Source: CAKZQX01 sp034436755 (GTDB lineage Bacteria; Chloroflexota; Chloroflexia; Chloroflexales; Chloroflexaceae). From it: a DNA stretch of 64,000 bases. The notes under the pieces are model-generated. The model ran no database searches, had not been told where the DNA came from, and was given only the letters and a program-made list of their open reading frames with translations. How positions within the stretch are numbered: position 1 is the stretch's first letter; every line of letters starts with the position of its first letter. Of the stretch, positions 16,241-24,405 are shown piece after piece. The stretch lies in contig DAOTVB010000025.1 of NCBI GenBank assembly GCA_034436755.1, forward strand, positions 36,354 to 100,353, given 5' to 3'. A program made the position numbers and the translations under genes.

Positions 16241-17896
16241 TCACACGCCATTCGTCCGATGTTCATCTTCTGTGTCAACCACTTCTTCGCCTACGGCGTC
16301 TGCATCACCAGCTTCTTCGACTGCTTCATCCACAGTTTCCGTGTCATCTGTGTCTTCGACTGTTTCATCCACAGTTTCCGTGTCATCTATGTCTTCGGTT
16401 GCCTCGTCCGGGGCTGCTTCGCCCATGACATCCGTATCACCAGACTCCGCGGCAATGATCGCGTCGTCCGGTTCGTCCTGATCAACAGCTTCCGCTTCCG
16501 CGTCTACTTCCGTAGCGGCTGTTTCCGGACCGGGAAGATCCATGCCGGCTAGCAGACCCGCCTCAGCCGGCTCCTCAGTCAGCGCTTCGGGCGCATGCTC
16601 ACTCTCGCTCAAAATATACGAGGCGACCAGCCGATCATTATTGTAGATATACAACTTATGCGGTGTAGCCCGCAGTTGCACCGTCTCGCCGATAAAATCA
16701 TCGCCCAGCGGCCCATAGTAGGCATTCTGATAGACGATGGTACCATCAGGCCGCACCTTGCGCGTCTCAACCCGGGCATTTGCCAGCGCAACCTCAGTTG
16801 CCAGTGCTTCGGCCTCGGCGACCTCGCGGGTCTCCGCCGCCGCACGTTCCTCCTCAAGCAGCGCCGTCGCACTCTTGATATCGATGCGCCAGCCGGTCAA
16901 CTTGGCGGCCAGACGCACATTCTGACCCTCCTTGCCAATCGCCAGCGAGAGTTGCTTATCCGGCACAATCACCAGGGCCGAGTGTTCAATCTCATCCAGA
17001 TGAACTTCTACCACCTGCGCCGGCGAGAGTGCATTGGCGATAAACTCGCGTGGATCGGGTGACCACTGCACCACATCGATCTTCTCACCATTGAGTTCAT
17101 TCACAATATTCTGGATACGAATACCGCGCATACCGACGCAGGAGCCCACCGGGTCGATCCCTTCCTGGCGTGCGGCAACCGCAACTTTGGTGCGCAGCCC
17201 CGGCTCGCGCGCAATTGACTTAATCTCTACCGTGCCATTGAAGATCTCCGGCACTTCCATTTCAAACAAACGCAAAATCAGATTTTTGTGCGTGCGCGAC
17301 GCAATCAGCCGTGGCCCGCGCTCCTCGCGCCGAATTTCTACCAGGTAGACCTTGATCCGCTGCCCGTGGTAGTAGCGGTCACTATCAACCTGCTCCTTTG
17401 GCGGTAGAATGGCCTCGGCCTTGCCCATCTCCAGAATAATATTGCCCTTGGCGGTACGCTGCACCGTCGCCGTGACCAGCTCGCCCTCGCGATCCATGTA
17501 CTCGCCATAGATATACTCACGTTCGACTTCCTTGATGCCCTGGAGCACCACCTGCTTGGCCGTCTGCGCGGCAATCCGCCCAAAGTCATTCGGGGTACTC
17601 TCAACCGAGATCGTATCACCTATCTGCACATCGGGCTGGATGCGCCGGGCCCGTTCATACTCAATCTCAAAACGGTCGTCGAACACCTCGTCTACCACCT
17701 GTTTCTCGGCGAAGACGCGGGCCATACCCGTCTGCGGATCAAGCTTGACCGATACTTCCAGCGGCGGCGGATTATTACCCAGCGTACGCCGGTACGCGGT
17801 AATCAACGCCTTTTCCATAACATCTATGATGGCCTCTTTGGGGATACCCCGCTCCGCAGCGATCTGCGAGATGGCCGTATAAAAATCACTCTTCAT
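16241..17896 (-). CDS. nusA: Transcription termination/antitermination protein NusA
   Basis: 551 residues, longer than the ~350-residue short form. N-terminal RNA-polymerase-binding domain 'DFYTAISQIAAERGIPKEAI', S1 domain around 'DREGELVTATVQRTAKGNII', then two KH domains with 'GSCVGMRGIRIQNIVNELNG' and 'AIGKEGQNVRLAAKLTGWRI'. After residue ~350 comes an unusual extension: a beta-rich piece containing 'TIVYQNAYYGPLGDDFIGET', then a very acidic tail of ~140 residues with near-identical 13-residue units (TETVDE.VEDTDD) encoded by 39 bp direct repeats at about 16321-16400. NusA modulates pausing, termination and rRNA antitermination. It is the first gene of the operon; the usual upstream rimP is absent here. 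Confidence 0.95.
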   Translation of the reverse strand: MKSDFYTAISQIAAERGIPKEAIIDVMEKALITAYRRTLGNNPPPLEVSVKLDPQTGMARVFAEKQVVDEVFDDRFEIEYERARRIQPDVQIGDTISVESTPNDFGRIAAQTAKQVVLQGIKEVEREYIYGEYMDREGELVTATVQRTAKGNIILEMGKAEAILPPKEQVDSDRYYHGQRIKVYLVEIRREERGPRLIASRTHKNLILRLFEMEVPEIFNGTVEIKSIAREPGLRTKVAVAARQEGIDPVGSCVGMRGIRIQNIVNELNGEKIDVVQWSPDPREFIANALSPAQVVEVHLDEIEHSALVIVPDKQLSLAIGKEGQNVRLAAKLTGWRIDIKSATALLEEERAAAETREVAEAEALATEVALANARVETRKVRPDGTIVYQNAYYGPLGDDFIGETVQLRATPHKLYIYNNDRLVASYILSESEHAPEALTEEPAEAGLLAGMDLPGPETAATEVDAEAEAVDQDEPDDAIIAAESGDTDVMGEAAPDEATEDIDDTETVDETVEDTDDTETVDEAVEEAGDADAVGEEVVDTEDEHRTNGV

Positions 17897-17917
17897 AGCC
17901 CTTACTCGCCCTACAAC

Positions 17918-17946
17918 AAGAAAAGTGGGGGATACCCACTTTTCTT
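17918..17946 (-). promoter_or_regulatory. Leader hairpin upstream of nusA
   Basis: Perfect 12 bp stem AAGAAAAGTGGG / CCCACTTTTCTT with a 5-base loop, ending 22 bases before the nusA start on the minus strand. The U-rich 3' arm (ACTTTTCTTGTTG) resembles an attenuator. A role in NusA autoregulation is inference. Confidence 0.5.
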
Positions 17947-18430
17947 AGCACGTCCATCAGAGATAATGCCGTCTACCGGCATAGAGAGGAGAGCCCTTAG
18001 CCTACTCATCCAGCGCCTGCCCCGGCAACAGCGCATGGAACCCGGCACACGTACCCCGCATGCCGGCCATTCCCAGACCTTGCACAACTGAAACTGACGC
18101 AGTCAGCCGAACTTGTCTAACCCTGGTGTTCATCAGCGTGCTACCAGCGGTACAAGAAGCATCACCCTACGCCAGATGCCACACACTGCTTGGTTTTGGA
18201 TCTTGACGAACATATCTTTAGATCAACTTCCGGGACGATGGTTAAGCCAGTTCGCGCAGTGCTCTATCCCCAACATTTCGCTCTTTGCAGCCGAAACCTG
18301 CACTGGCAATAGTATCCAACCTGTACACCAGTATAACATTTCCAAAGTGCTTTTGCAACCAATGCCCTTTCACATTAACGCGCACACGCCCACCTGCCAT
18401 ACGAATTTTGGCAACTCTACCCGCTTTCTA
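17947..18430. other. Non-coding stretch upstream of nusA
   Basis: About 480 bp with only short, unconvincing frames in either direction. No rimP-like gene, tRNA or clear repeat is visible. A short inverted repeat, TGCCG TCTAC CGGCA, lies near 17969. The nusA promoter is presumably in here, but I cannot pick it with confidence. Confidence 0.4.
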
Positions 18431-18459
18431 TGGACGACTCGCAAAAAAATCGTTATACT
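18431..18459 (+). promoter_or_regulatory. Promoter of the 45-residue membrane peptide gene
   Basis: TGGACG (18431-18436), 17-base spacer, TATACT (18454-18459), preceded and interrupted by A-rich sequence. The predicted transcript starts near 18466, giving a leader of about 88 bases that contains three 13 bp direct repeats. Confidence 0.55.
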
Positions 18460-18484
18460 GTAGGAGAAGCCTGTGATGGCTATC

Positions 18485-18523
18485 TGGTTGTCGTAACTGG
18501 TTGTCGTAACTGGTTGTCGTAAA
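18485..18523 (+). repeat. Three tandem 13 bp repeats in a leader
   Basis: TGGTTGTCGTAAC occurs three times head to tail (18485, 18498, 18511; the last copy ends in A). It lies between a predicted promoter and the start of the small membrane peptide. It could be an iterated protein-binding site or simple slippage. Confidence 0.85.
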
Positions 18524-18553
18524 AACTCTAGACACCTTGAAAGGAAGCTGGCT

Positions 18554-18691
18554 ATGCCCATGACAATTGCGTTTATCTGCGCGCTGCTGCTGGTTCTGCT
18601 CATTATCGGTCGTCTGGTTCAGGCACGCCACGCCGAATCTCCCGTTCTGGTACGCACCGACGACGTGGAGCGCATGCGGCGCCGGCGCTGA
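18554..18691 (+). CDS. 45-residue single-pass membrane peptide
   Basis: Small gene below usual gene-finder cut-offs. ATG 18554 is preceded by AAAGGAAG at about 9 bases and ends with TGA at 18689. Residues 4-20 (TIAFICALLLVLLIIGR) form one hydrophobic segment. A charged cytoplasmic-like tail follows: HAESPVLVRTDDVERMRRRR. The promoter, ribosome site, hydrophobic helix and basic end all agree with a real gene. No family is recognised. It may be a regulator or accessory subunit of a membrane complex, but nothing nearby names the partner; the next plus-strand gene starts about 620 bp downstream. Confidence 0.6.
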   Translation: MPMTIAFICALLLVLLIIGRLVQARHAESPVLVRTDDVERMRRRR

Positions 18692-19074
18692 CTGCTCCCA
18701 CGCTTTTAAGGAACATCGAACAAAGCGATAGAATATAAAACAGGCCGGTTGCAACGCTACCGGGTTGTCTGTTTGTTCTGCGTTCTTTGTTTACCTGTTC
18801 TTTCTCTATACATCGTGATACAGATTGTCATGGTATGGCATCTCCAATCGCTTCCTTCCTGGCAACATGACTGTCTGATAGCGCAATTATATGGTTATAC
18901 TCCAGACCTGAGCAGGCGTGAACCCTGGTCAGGTCTGGAGTCGTTCTGTGGGTAATCAACGGCGGTCTATCACATCGTGCCGGCATGACCTCAACCCTGA
19001 GCCGTAGCAACAGCTCGGCGGCGGCATGGCTGCCACGCTCCGTACGATATCACGCCCCTATCATCTGCGCATCA
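18692..19074. other. Non-coding stretch with a 13 bp hairpin
   Basis: No credible gene. Near 18765-18805 there is a loose TTTGTTC/TTCTTTG run like the period-7 repeats elsewhere. At 18899-18911 / 18929-18941 is a perfect 13 bp stem ACTCCAGACCTGA with a 17-base loop, without a T-run. It could end transcription of the small peptide gene only inefficiently. Confidence 0.45.
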
Positions 19075-19104
19075 TTTAGCCTCGCACGCCGGCACTGCTA
19101 TACT
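19075..19104 (+). promoter_or_regulatory. Possible promoter of the envelope/ABC operon
   Basis: TTTAGC (19075-19080), 18-base spacer, TATACT (19099-19104). The -35 box is poor. It lies about 210 bases before the start codon of the large envelope protein. Confidence 0.35.
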
Positions 19105-19313
19105 GAATAGTGGGAACTTACACATTACCTCCATCGTCGTAACTTCATAGCAGGACATACGCACTGTCCCGGATATCCGGGTACGGATGTCGTGCCGCCG
19201 GCAGGCCACGATGCCATCCGATTCAACCCATCGGTCAGGCGCATAAAACGCCCTGACTGCGTATGTTTGCCATAAGCGAAGTAGGCTGGTAAACGCACAG
19301 AGGAGTGTTGGCT

Positions 19314-21833
19314 GTGGTTCAGCATCGCCAAAAATCCATCCTGTTGGGCTTGATTCTGGTCGGGGTCGTTGCACTTATGCTTGTCCCGGCGCTGAATGCC
19401 GCTGCCCGGCAGCAAGCGGGGAACTGGTCCATTCCAACAGTTGAACCGGAGGCCGCCAACCCTTCGCTTGAACATATCGCCGGGATCACCCTCGAGGCCC
19501 GGCCTGCTTTTGGCAGCATCTACCGTCCCGGAAGCTGGTTGCCGGTGTATGTCACTGTTCAAAATGATAGCAGCGACATAGCCGCCGAAGTGCGCATTAC
19601 TGCCCGCTCCAGCGCTACCTTTGGTACGACGCTTGATCTCCCCAATGGTGCGCGCAAAACCGTGACGGTCTATGTATTTGTGCCCGACTCCGCGCGCCGG
19701 ATGACGGTGCATCTGGTACGGCAGGGGGCCCCGGTGATTGACCAGGCCTCCACGCTGGCGCAGCAGCAGGTGACGCTTGATCCACAGAACAGCCGGGTGC
19801 ATATGGTCGCTCTGCTGACTGGCGAAGGTACCAGCGTCCGCCTCCCTGACCGTTTAGCCCATGACGCCCGTGTCGTCAATGTATCGCTCGATCCGACCGA
19901 TCTGCCCGATCATGCGTTGGGACTGGCAATGTTTGATACGCTGGTGTTGAACAATGTCCCGACCCACTCCCTGAACGAAGCGGCCCGGACAGCGCTGCGG
20001 GAGTGGGTGCTGCGTGGTGGGCATCTGGTTGTCGCCGGCGGTCCGGGTGCCGAGCAGACGCTGGCGGGCTTACCTCCGGAGCTTCAGCCGGTTCAGGTGC
20101 TGGGGCAGGAACCGGTAGCCGCCACCACCCTGCTGGGAGACGCGACCGCTGACCTGGGAACGCTCTCGCTGGCCCGGGTTGAACCGGTTGCGGAAGCACG
20201 TATTCTGCCCGTGACCGGGATCAACCCGGTTGGCGAACTGCCGCTGCTGGTTGAGCGACCCGCCGGGTCCGGCAGTGTCACCTTTTTTGCCGCAGCACTG
20301 AACGTACCCGCCCTGGATAATGTTGCGGACGAGCAGCGTTTCTGGAGCAACCTGCTGCGTCAGCGGCAGAACCTGCCGGTCGGCTTTGGGCCAAGCAATC
20401 CCAATCTTGATATGTTTACCGAGAGCAATGTCGCCACCTCCCTGACCCGTCTGCCGGCCCTGGAACTGCCCGCCCTGGCAACGCTGGGGCTGCTGCTGCT
20501 GACCTACATCGTGCTGGTTGGGCCAGTAACCTACCTGCTGCTGCGCAAACTGGATCATCAGGCACTCGGTTGGATCGTCGTTCCCGCGCTCACGATCATT
20601 TTTGCCCTGGTTGCCTATGGCATGGGCTATGCAAAACGTGGGGGCGATGTGGTACTCAATCAGATCTCCCTGGTTGAGCCGGTGCGCACCGGTTCGGCGG
20701 GAGATATTGCACGCGTGCGCTCATTTGTTGGTGTTTTCTCCCCGGAGCGCCGCAGCTATACCCTGGAAACACCCCGGTCGGCACTGCTGCGTCCCATCTC
20801 GCTGCAAGGGCCGTGGGATACCGTTCAGGGTAGCCAGAACGGTGTCTTCCTGCAGGATCAGTCGCTGCCGGCGGTATCCGGTGCGCAGGCAACCAACCTG
20901 GAGGTGCCGCAGTGGTCGATGCGCGCAGTTATGGCCGATGAACTGCGCCCACATCAGAGTGTCACCGCGCAGGTTACGCTGGATGGCGCGAAGCTGACTG
21001 GTGTGGTCCGCAATATTGGTGATCTACTGCTCCGTGATGTGGTGCTGATCCAGGGTGAACAGGTTGCCCACCTGGGTGATCTCGCGCCGGGGGAAGCGCG
21101 GCAGGCCGAGTTGACGCTTGACCCGGCAAGCTCGCACAACAACTTCCAGGGCCACACCCCGTTGAGCTACCTGATCTATGGTGACGAGATGGATCGTATG
21201 CAGAAGTCACGCTCCCAGCCACTCCCGCCGGATAAGCAACTGCGCGCCGGTCTGCTGGATGCACTCTACTCTTACGGTCCGACCACCCGCAATGCCCAGC
21301 CGATGCTGCTGGCATGGGCCGATCAGTCCCTGCTTACGGTTGATGTGGTCGATCAGCGGGTGGCCCGCCAGCAGTTATCCCTGATTACCTTCAACCCCCA
21401 GTTGCAGGTTACCAGCCGGCAACTTACGCTGGGGCAGGGCTGGATGGAACGCCGGATCGAGGCCGACCCGGAGAGCCAGTGCATGGGCAGCCAGGGTATT
21501 GGCTTTACTCTGTTTGGGCAACCAGTGATCGAAACCCTGCAGCTACCACCCGAACTGGCCGGGCTCCAGCCGGAGCAGATTACGCTGATCCCGCTGGCTG
21601 ATGGGCCATGGCCTGCCGATATCACGGTGGAACTGTTTGACTGGAACGCCGGGGAGTGGATGACGCAGCCAATGGATGCCCAGCCGCTGACCCTGGAGCA
21701 ACCAGCAGGGTTTCTTAGCAGCCGGGGTGAGATTCGGCTGCGCATCAACGGCGAAGTCGGCATGCAGCAGGCTCCCGGCTGTATGATGATTGATGCGACG
21801 CTGGCGGGAACGATGCCGGATACCGAGGGATAG
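19314..21833 (+). CDS. Large extracytoplasmic membrane protein linked to an ABC-2 exporter
   Basis: 839 residues from GTG 19314, chosen because AGGAG lies 8 bases upstream; the GTG at 19305 sits inside that ribosome site. Residues 7-30 are a signal anchor (SILLGLILVGVVALMLVPAL). Residues ~50-130 look like an Ig-type beta domain ('RPGSWLPVYVTVQNDSSDIA'). Residues ~190-260 look like a glutamine-amidotransferase-like fold ('ALREWVLRGGHLVVAGGPGA') without catalytic residues, as seen in GldG-type and DUF7408-type proteins. Two adjacent membrane helices follow at ~385-445, then a second beta-rich domain to the end. It precedes an ATPase and a permease, as GldG-like partners do. Substrate unknown. 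Confidence 0.65.
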   Translation: MVQHRQKSILLGLILVGVVALMLVPALNAAARQQAGNWSIPTVEPEAANPSLEHIAGITLEARPAFGSIYRPGSWLPVYVTVQNDSSDIAAEVRITARSSATFGTTLDLPNGARKTVTVYVFVPDSARRMTVHLVRQGAPVIDQASTLAQQQVTLDPQNSRVHMVALLTGEGTSVRLPDRLAHDARVVNVSLDPTDLPDHALGLAMFDTLVLNNVPTHSLNEAARTALREWVLRGGHLVVAGGPGAEQTLAGLPPELQPVQVLGQEPVAATTLLGDATADLGTLSLARVEPVAEARILPVTGINPVGELPLLVERPAGSGSVTFFAAALNVPALDNVADEQRFWSNLLRQRQNLPVGFGPSNPNLDMFTESNVATSLTRLPALELPALATLGLLLLTYIVLVGPVTYLLLRKLDHQALGWIVVPALTIIFALVAYGMGYAKRGGDVVLNQISLVEPVRTGSAGDIARVRSFVGVFSPERRSYTLETPRSALLRPISLQGPWDTVQGSQNGVFLQDQSLPAVSGAQATNLEVPQWSMRAVMADELRPHQSVTAQVTLDGAKLTGVVRNIGDLLLRDVVLIQGEQVAHLGDLAPGEARQAELTLDPASSHNNFQGHTPLSYLIYGDEMDRMQKSRSQPLPPDKQLRAGLLDALYSYGPTTRNAQPMLLAWADQSLLTVDVVDQRVARQQLSLITFNPQLQVTSRQLTLGQGWMERRIEADPESQCMGSQGIGFTLFGQPVIETLQLPPELAGLQPEQITLIPLADGPWPADITVELFDWNAGEWMTQPMDAQPLTLEQPAGFLSSRGEIRLRINGEVGMQQAPGCMMIDATLAGTMPDTEG

Positions 21834-21869
21834 TTTATCTGTATGGAGCACTGGTCATAATCTATAATC

Positions 21870-21990
21870 TACACAAGTTACGCGGGCACGAACCCGGAAG
21901 GACATGTTGCCTCCGGCAGGTCGTCGGCGCAGCCGGCTTTCAGATCTGCCACCAGTCCAGAACGAACGGTACCGCGTAACGCGTGTAATC
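21870..21990. repeat. Family I element, copy 6 (deleted core)
   Basis: Outer arms TACACAAGTTACGCGGG and ACCGCGTAACGCGTGTAA are intact and the left middle arm TTGCCTCCGGCAG is present. The central hairpin and most of the right middle arm are missing, leaving ~121 bp. Located between the envelope protein and the ABC ATPase gene. Confidence 0.75.
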
Positions 21991-21997
21991 CATATCT

Positions 21998-22957
21998 ATG
22001 ACAAATGCAATTGAGACGGTTAACCTGACCCGGCGCTATGGCAAGACCCTGGCCCTGGATAATCTGAACCTGCAGGTGGCGCGCGGCAGCATCTACGGCT
22101 TTATCGGGCCGAATGGTGCCGGGAAGACTACTACACTGCGCCTGCTGGCCGGTCTGCTGGAGCCGACCGGCGGCGAGATTCGCCTGATGGGGGAGCGGTT
22201 GCGCGCTGATGGCGGCGCAGGGCAGCATCTGGTCGGGTATATGCCCGACTTCTTTGGCGTATACGATGATTTGCGTGTCTGGGAATACCTGGACTTCTTT
22301 GCCCGCTGCTATGGTCTGGGTGGCAAGCAGCGGCAATCCACGGTGGATCAGTTGCTCGATCTGGTCGATCTAACCGCCAAACGGGAGGCATTTGTGCAGA
22401 GCCTCTCGCGCGGCATGCAGCAGCGCCTCTGCCTGGCGCATGCGCTCGTCCACGACCCGCCGATCCTCCTGCTGGACGAGCCCGCCAGTGGCCTGGACCC
22501 GCGCGCCCGCGTCGAACTGCGCGAACTGCTGCGCACGTTACGTGATATGGAGAAGACGATCTTTCTCAGTTCGCATATTCTCAGCGAACTGGCCGAGATC
22601 TGCACCGAGATTGGCATTATCGACTCCGGGCGGATGGTGGTCAGTGGCACGGTGGACGCGGTACGCCGCCAGTTGCAGGGCGGGAATACCCTGCGCATCC
22701 GTGTGCTCCGCACGACCGAAGCAGCCGTAGCGCTGATACGCGACCTGGAGCCGGCCGCAAACCTCCCGGAGATTGTCCAGGTCCGGCGTGACGAAGCCGA
22801 TGTCCACCTGCTGTATGTCGAACTGCGCCAGGCAAACGAAGAGCAGCAGGCGGCGCTACTGGCCCATCTGCTGGCCCAGGGCATTCCCGTCAGTGACTAC
22901 CACATGCAGGCCGAAGACCTGGAACACCTCTTCCTGCGCTTGACCGAGGTGACATAA
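21998..22957 (+). CDS. ABC transporter ATP-binding protein (ABC-2 type)
   Basis: 319 residues. Complete ATPase: Walker A 'GPNGAGKTTTLRLLAG' near residue 38, a Q-loop region 'VGYMPDFFGVYDDLRVWEYL', signature 'SLSRGMQQRLCLAHALVHDP', Walker B 'ILLLDEPASGLDP' and the H-switch 'IFLSSHILSELAEIC'. The C-terminal ~90 residues form the extra domain typical of ABC-2 exporters of the CcmA/GldA class. It powers the permease encoded by the next gene; the two overlap by one base (TAATG). With the upstream envelope protein this forms a three-gene unit resembling GldA-F-G modules. Substrate unknown. Confidence 0.92.
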   Translation: MTNAIETVNLTRRYGKTLALDNLNLQVARGSIYGFIGPNGAGKTTTLRLLAGLLEPTGGEIRLMGERLRADGGAGQHLVGYMPDFFGVYDDLRVWEYLDFFARCYGLGGKQRQSTVDQLLDLVDLTAKREAFVQSLSRGMQQRLCLAHALVHDPPILLLDEPASGLDPRARVELRELLRTLRDMEKTIFLSSHILSELAEICTEIGIIDSGRMVVSGTVDAVRRQLQGGNTLRIRVLRTTEAAVALIRDLEPAANLPEIVQVRRDEADVHLLYVELRQANEEQQAALLAHLLAQGIPVSDYHMQAEDLEHLFLRLTEVT

Positions 22958-23976
22958 TGAAGGCTGTCAGACTGTTTCCGCCGCAGCTCAATCCGATCAT
23001 TGTTAAAGAGGTGCGCATACGCATGCGCGGCGTGCGACCCTACGCCATCCTGACGCTGTTTCTGGTGGCGATGGCGGCAGCCGGGTATGGCATTTATCTG
23101 CTTATGCTGCGCCAGGCGAGCTTTGGGGGCATGGTGTTGAGCTTCCAGGTGGGGCAGTCGCTGTTTAGCGGGTTGGCCCTCTGCGCGGTGTTGCTGATGG
23201 TCTTTCTCGCGCCGGCAATGACCAGCGGCGCGATTAGTGGTGAGCGGGAGCAACTGACCTACGAGATGCTGCTGGCAACGCCACTACGACCGGCGCGCAT
23301 TCTGTGGGGGAAGCTGGTTGCCGCGTTGAGCTATATCTTTCTGCTGATTTTCGCATCGATCCCAGTGTTTAGCGTGGTGTTGATGTTTGGCGGTGTTGCG
23401 CCCAAAGATATGTTCAAGACGCTGTTGCTGCTGCTGGTTACGGCGATAACTTACGGAACCATCGGCATGTTCTGCTCGGCATTTGTACGGCGTACTTCCC
23501 AGGCAACCGTGCTGAGTTATGTGTTTATCCTGCTGTTGATTGGCACAACAACGATGGCGAGCGCTCTCTGGAGCTATTTCAATGCCCCCACCGGGCAGGC
23601 CATCCCGCCCCAACTACTCTATCTCAACCCGTTTAGTGCCCTGATCTCGATTGTCACCATCACCCCGGATACAAACAGTGGCATGTTTCTGGGCGGCGAT
23701 GTGTTGAATCTTCCGCTGATCAATCAACTCTCCATCGGTGTGGTGCATTATGGTCCGAATGGCCCGCTGGTGCTGCCGATCTACCGCGCAACCCTGCTCT
23801 TCTATGCCCTGCTCACGGTGACACTCTACTGGATCAGTTCGCATATGGTGTTGCCGCGCCATCGCTGGCGACCGCGCTGGGGCGATCTGCGCTTTGTCCT
23901 CTTGCTGGCCGGAATAGTTGGGGTAATCTGGCTGGTGCGCGACTGGTGGTTTGTGCTGCCACCGCAGAATCCGTAG
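22957..23976 (+). CDS. ABC-2 type transporter permease
   Basis: 339 residues. Opens with 'LNPIIVKEVRIRMRGVRPYA', the usual N-terminal 'KE.R..MR' amphipathic lead of ABC-2 permeases. About seven hydrophobic segments follow, the first near residues 28-48 and the last near 310-335. Between them is the conserved 'TSGAISGEREQLTYEMLLAT' stretch (SGAISxERE), followed by 'LRPARILWGKLVAALSYIFL'. It forms the membrane channel for the ATPase encoded immediately upstream. The stop codon TAG lies within the first unit of a heptanucleotide repeat (CCGTAGT). Confidence 0.9.
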   Translation: MKAVRLFPPQLNPIIVKEVRIRMRGVRPYAILTLFLVAMAAAGYGIYLLMLRQASFGGMVLSFQVGQSLFSGLALCAVLLMVFLAPAMTSGAISGEREQLTYEMLLATPLRPARILWGKLVAALSYIFLLIFASIPVFSVVLMFGGVAPKDMFKTLLLLLVTAITYGTIGMFCSAFVRRTSQATVLSYVFILLLIGTTTMASALWSYFNAPTGQAIPPQLLYLNPFSALISIVTITPDTNSGMFLGGDVLNLPLINQLSIGVVHYGPNGPLVLPIYRATLLFYALLTVTLYWISSHMVLPRHRWRPRWGDLRFVLLLAGIVGVIWLVRDWWFVLPPQNP

Positions 23977-24024
23977 TCGGTAGTCCGTAGTCGGTAGTCT
24001 GTATCCCGTAATCCGTAATCCGTG
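23971..24024. repeat. Heptanucleotide repeat (CCGTAGT / CGGTAGT / CCGTAAT)
   Basis: Seven-base units CCGTAGT, CGGTAGT, CCGTAGT, CGGTAGT, CTGTATC, CCGTAAT, CCGTAAT. The first unit includes the permease stop codon. Confidence 0.88.
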
Positions 24025-24062
24025 AAGTGCCGCTTTTGGGTGGTTGTGCCGGTCTGAAACCG

Positions 24063-24292
24063 TTTGATGAACTTTGAAGCATTAATCCCGATATCGATCT
24101 TCAGGAATCCCGGCTTTAGCCGGACCAGGCTTGCACTCAGATGAAGCCGATCCTGCGGTGAGTCACGGACGGAGTAGGCCGCACGCCTGCATATGCAATG
24201 CCGGGAGGCTACGGCCCCGGCAGGCATCCCACCGGCTGAAGCCGGGACTCCCGGTCATTTTATATCCGGACTATTTTTTCAAAGTTCATAAA
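24063..24292. repeat. Family II MITE-like element, copy A
   Basis: Terminal inverted repeats TTTGATGAACTTTGAA (left) and TTCAAAGTTCATAAA (right). The interior carries inverted CCCGGCTTTAGCCGG and CCGGCTGAAGCCGGGACTCC units, and TATCCGGACTATTTT next to the right end. Two related loci lie at 43.8 and 51.5 kb. Confidence 0.8.
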
Positions 24293-24373
24293 GCGGCACT
24301 CTGTGAACTGCTTTGAAGGTTTGCAATAATCTGAATGTGCAAGCCACCTGCTGATGCATCTGACCTGCAACCT

Positions 24374-24402
24374 CTACCCTATCCCCTATCCCCTGTCCCC
24401 TT
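24374..24402. repeat. Heptanucleotide repeat, G-rich on the minus strand
   Basis: CTACCCT, ATCCCCT, ATCCCCT, GTCCCCT units, i.e. (AGGGGAT)n on the minus strand. Four G-runs in the 3'-untranslated region of the minus-strand gene ending at 24406 could form a G-quadruplex. Confidence 0.75.
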
Positions 24403-24405
24403 GTT

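Noticed and set aside
18113..18463. 116-codon frame upstream of the small membrane peptide
   Set aside because: Codon use and composition are unlike the neighbours, it has no ribosome site, and it overlaps the promoter predicted at 18431-18459.
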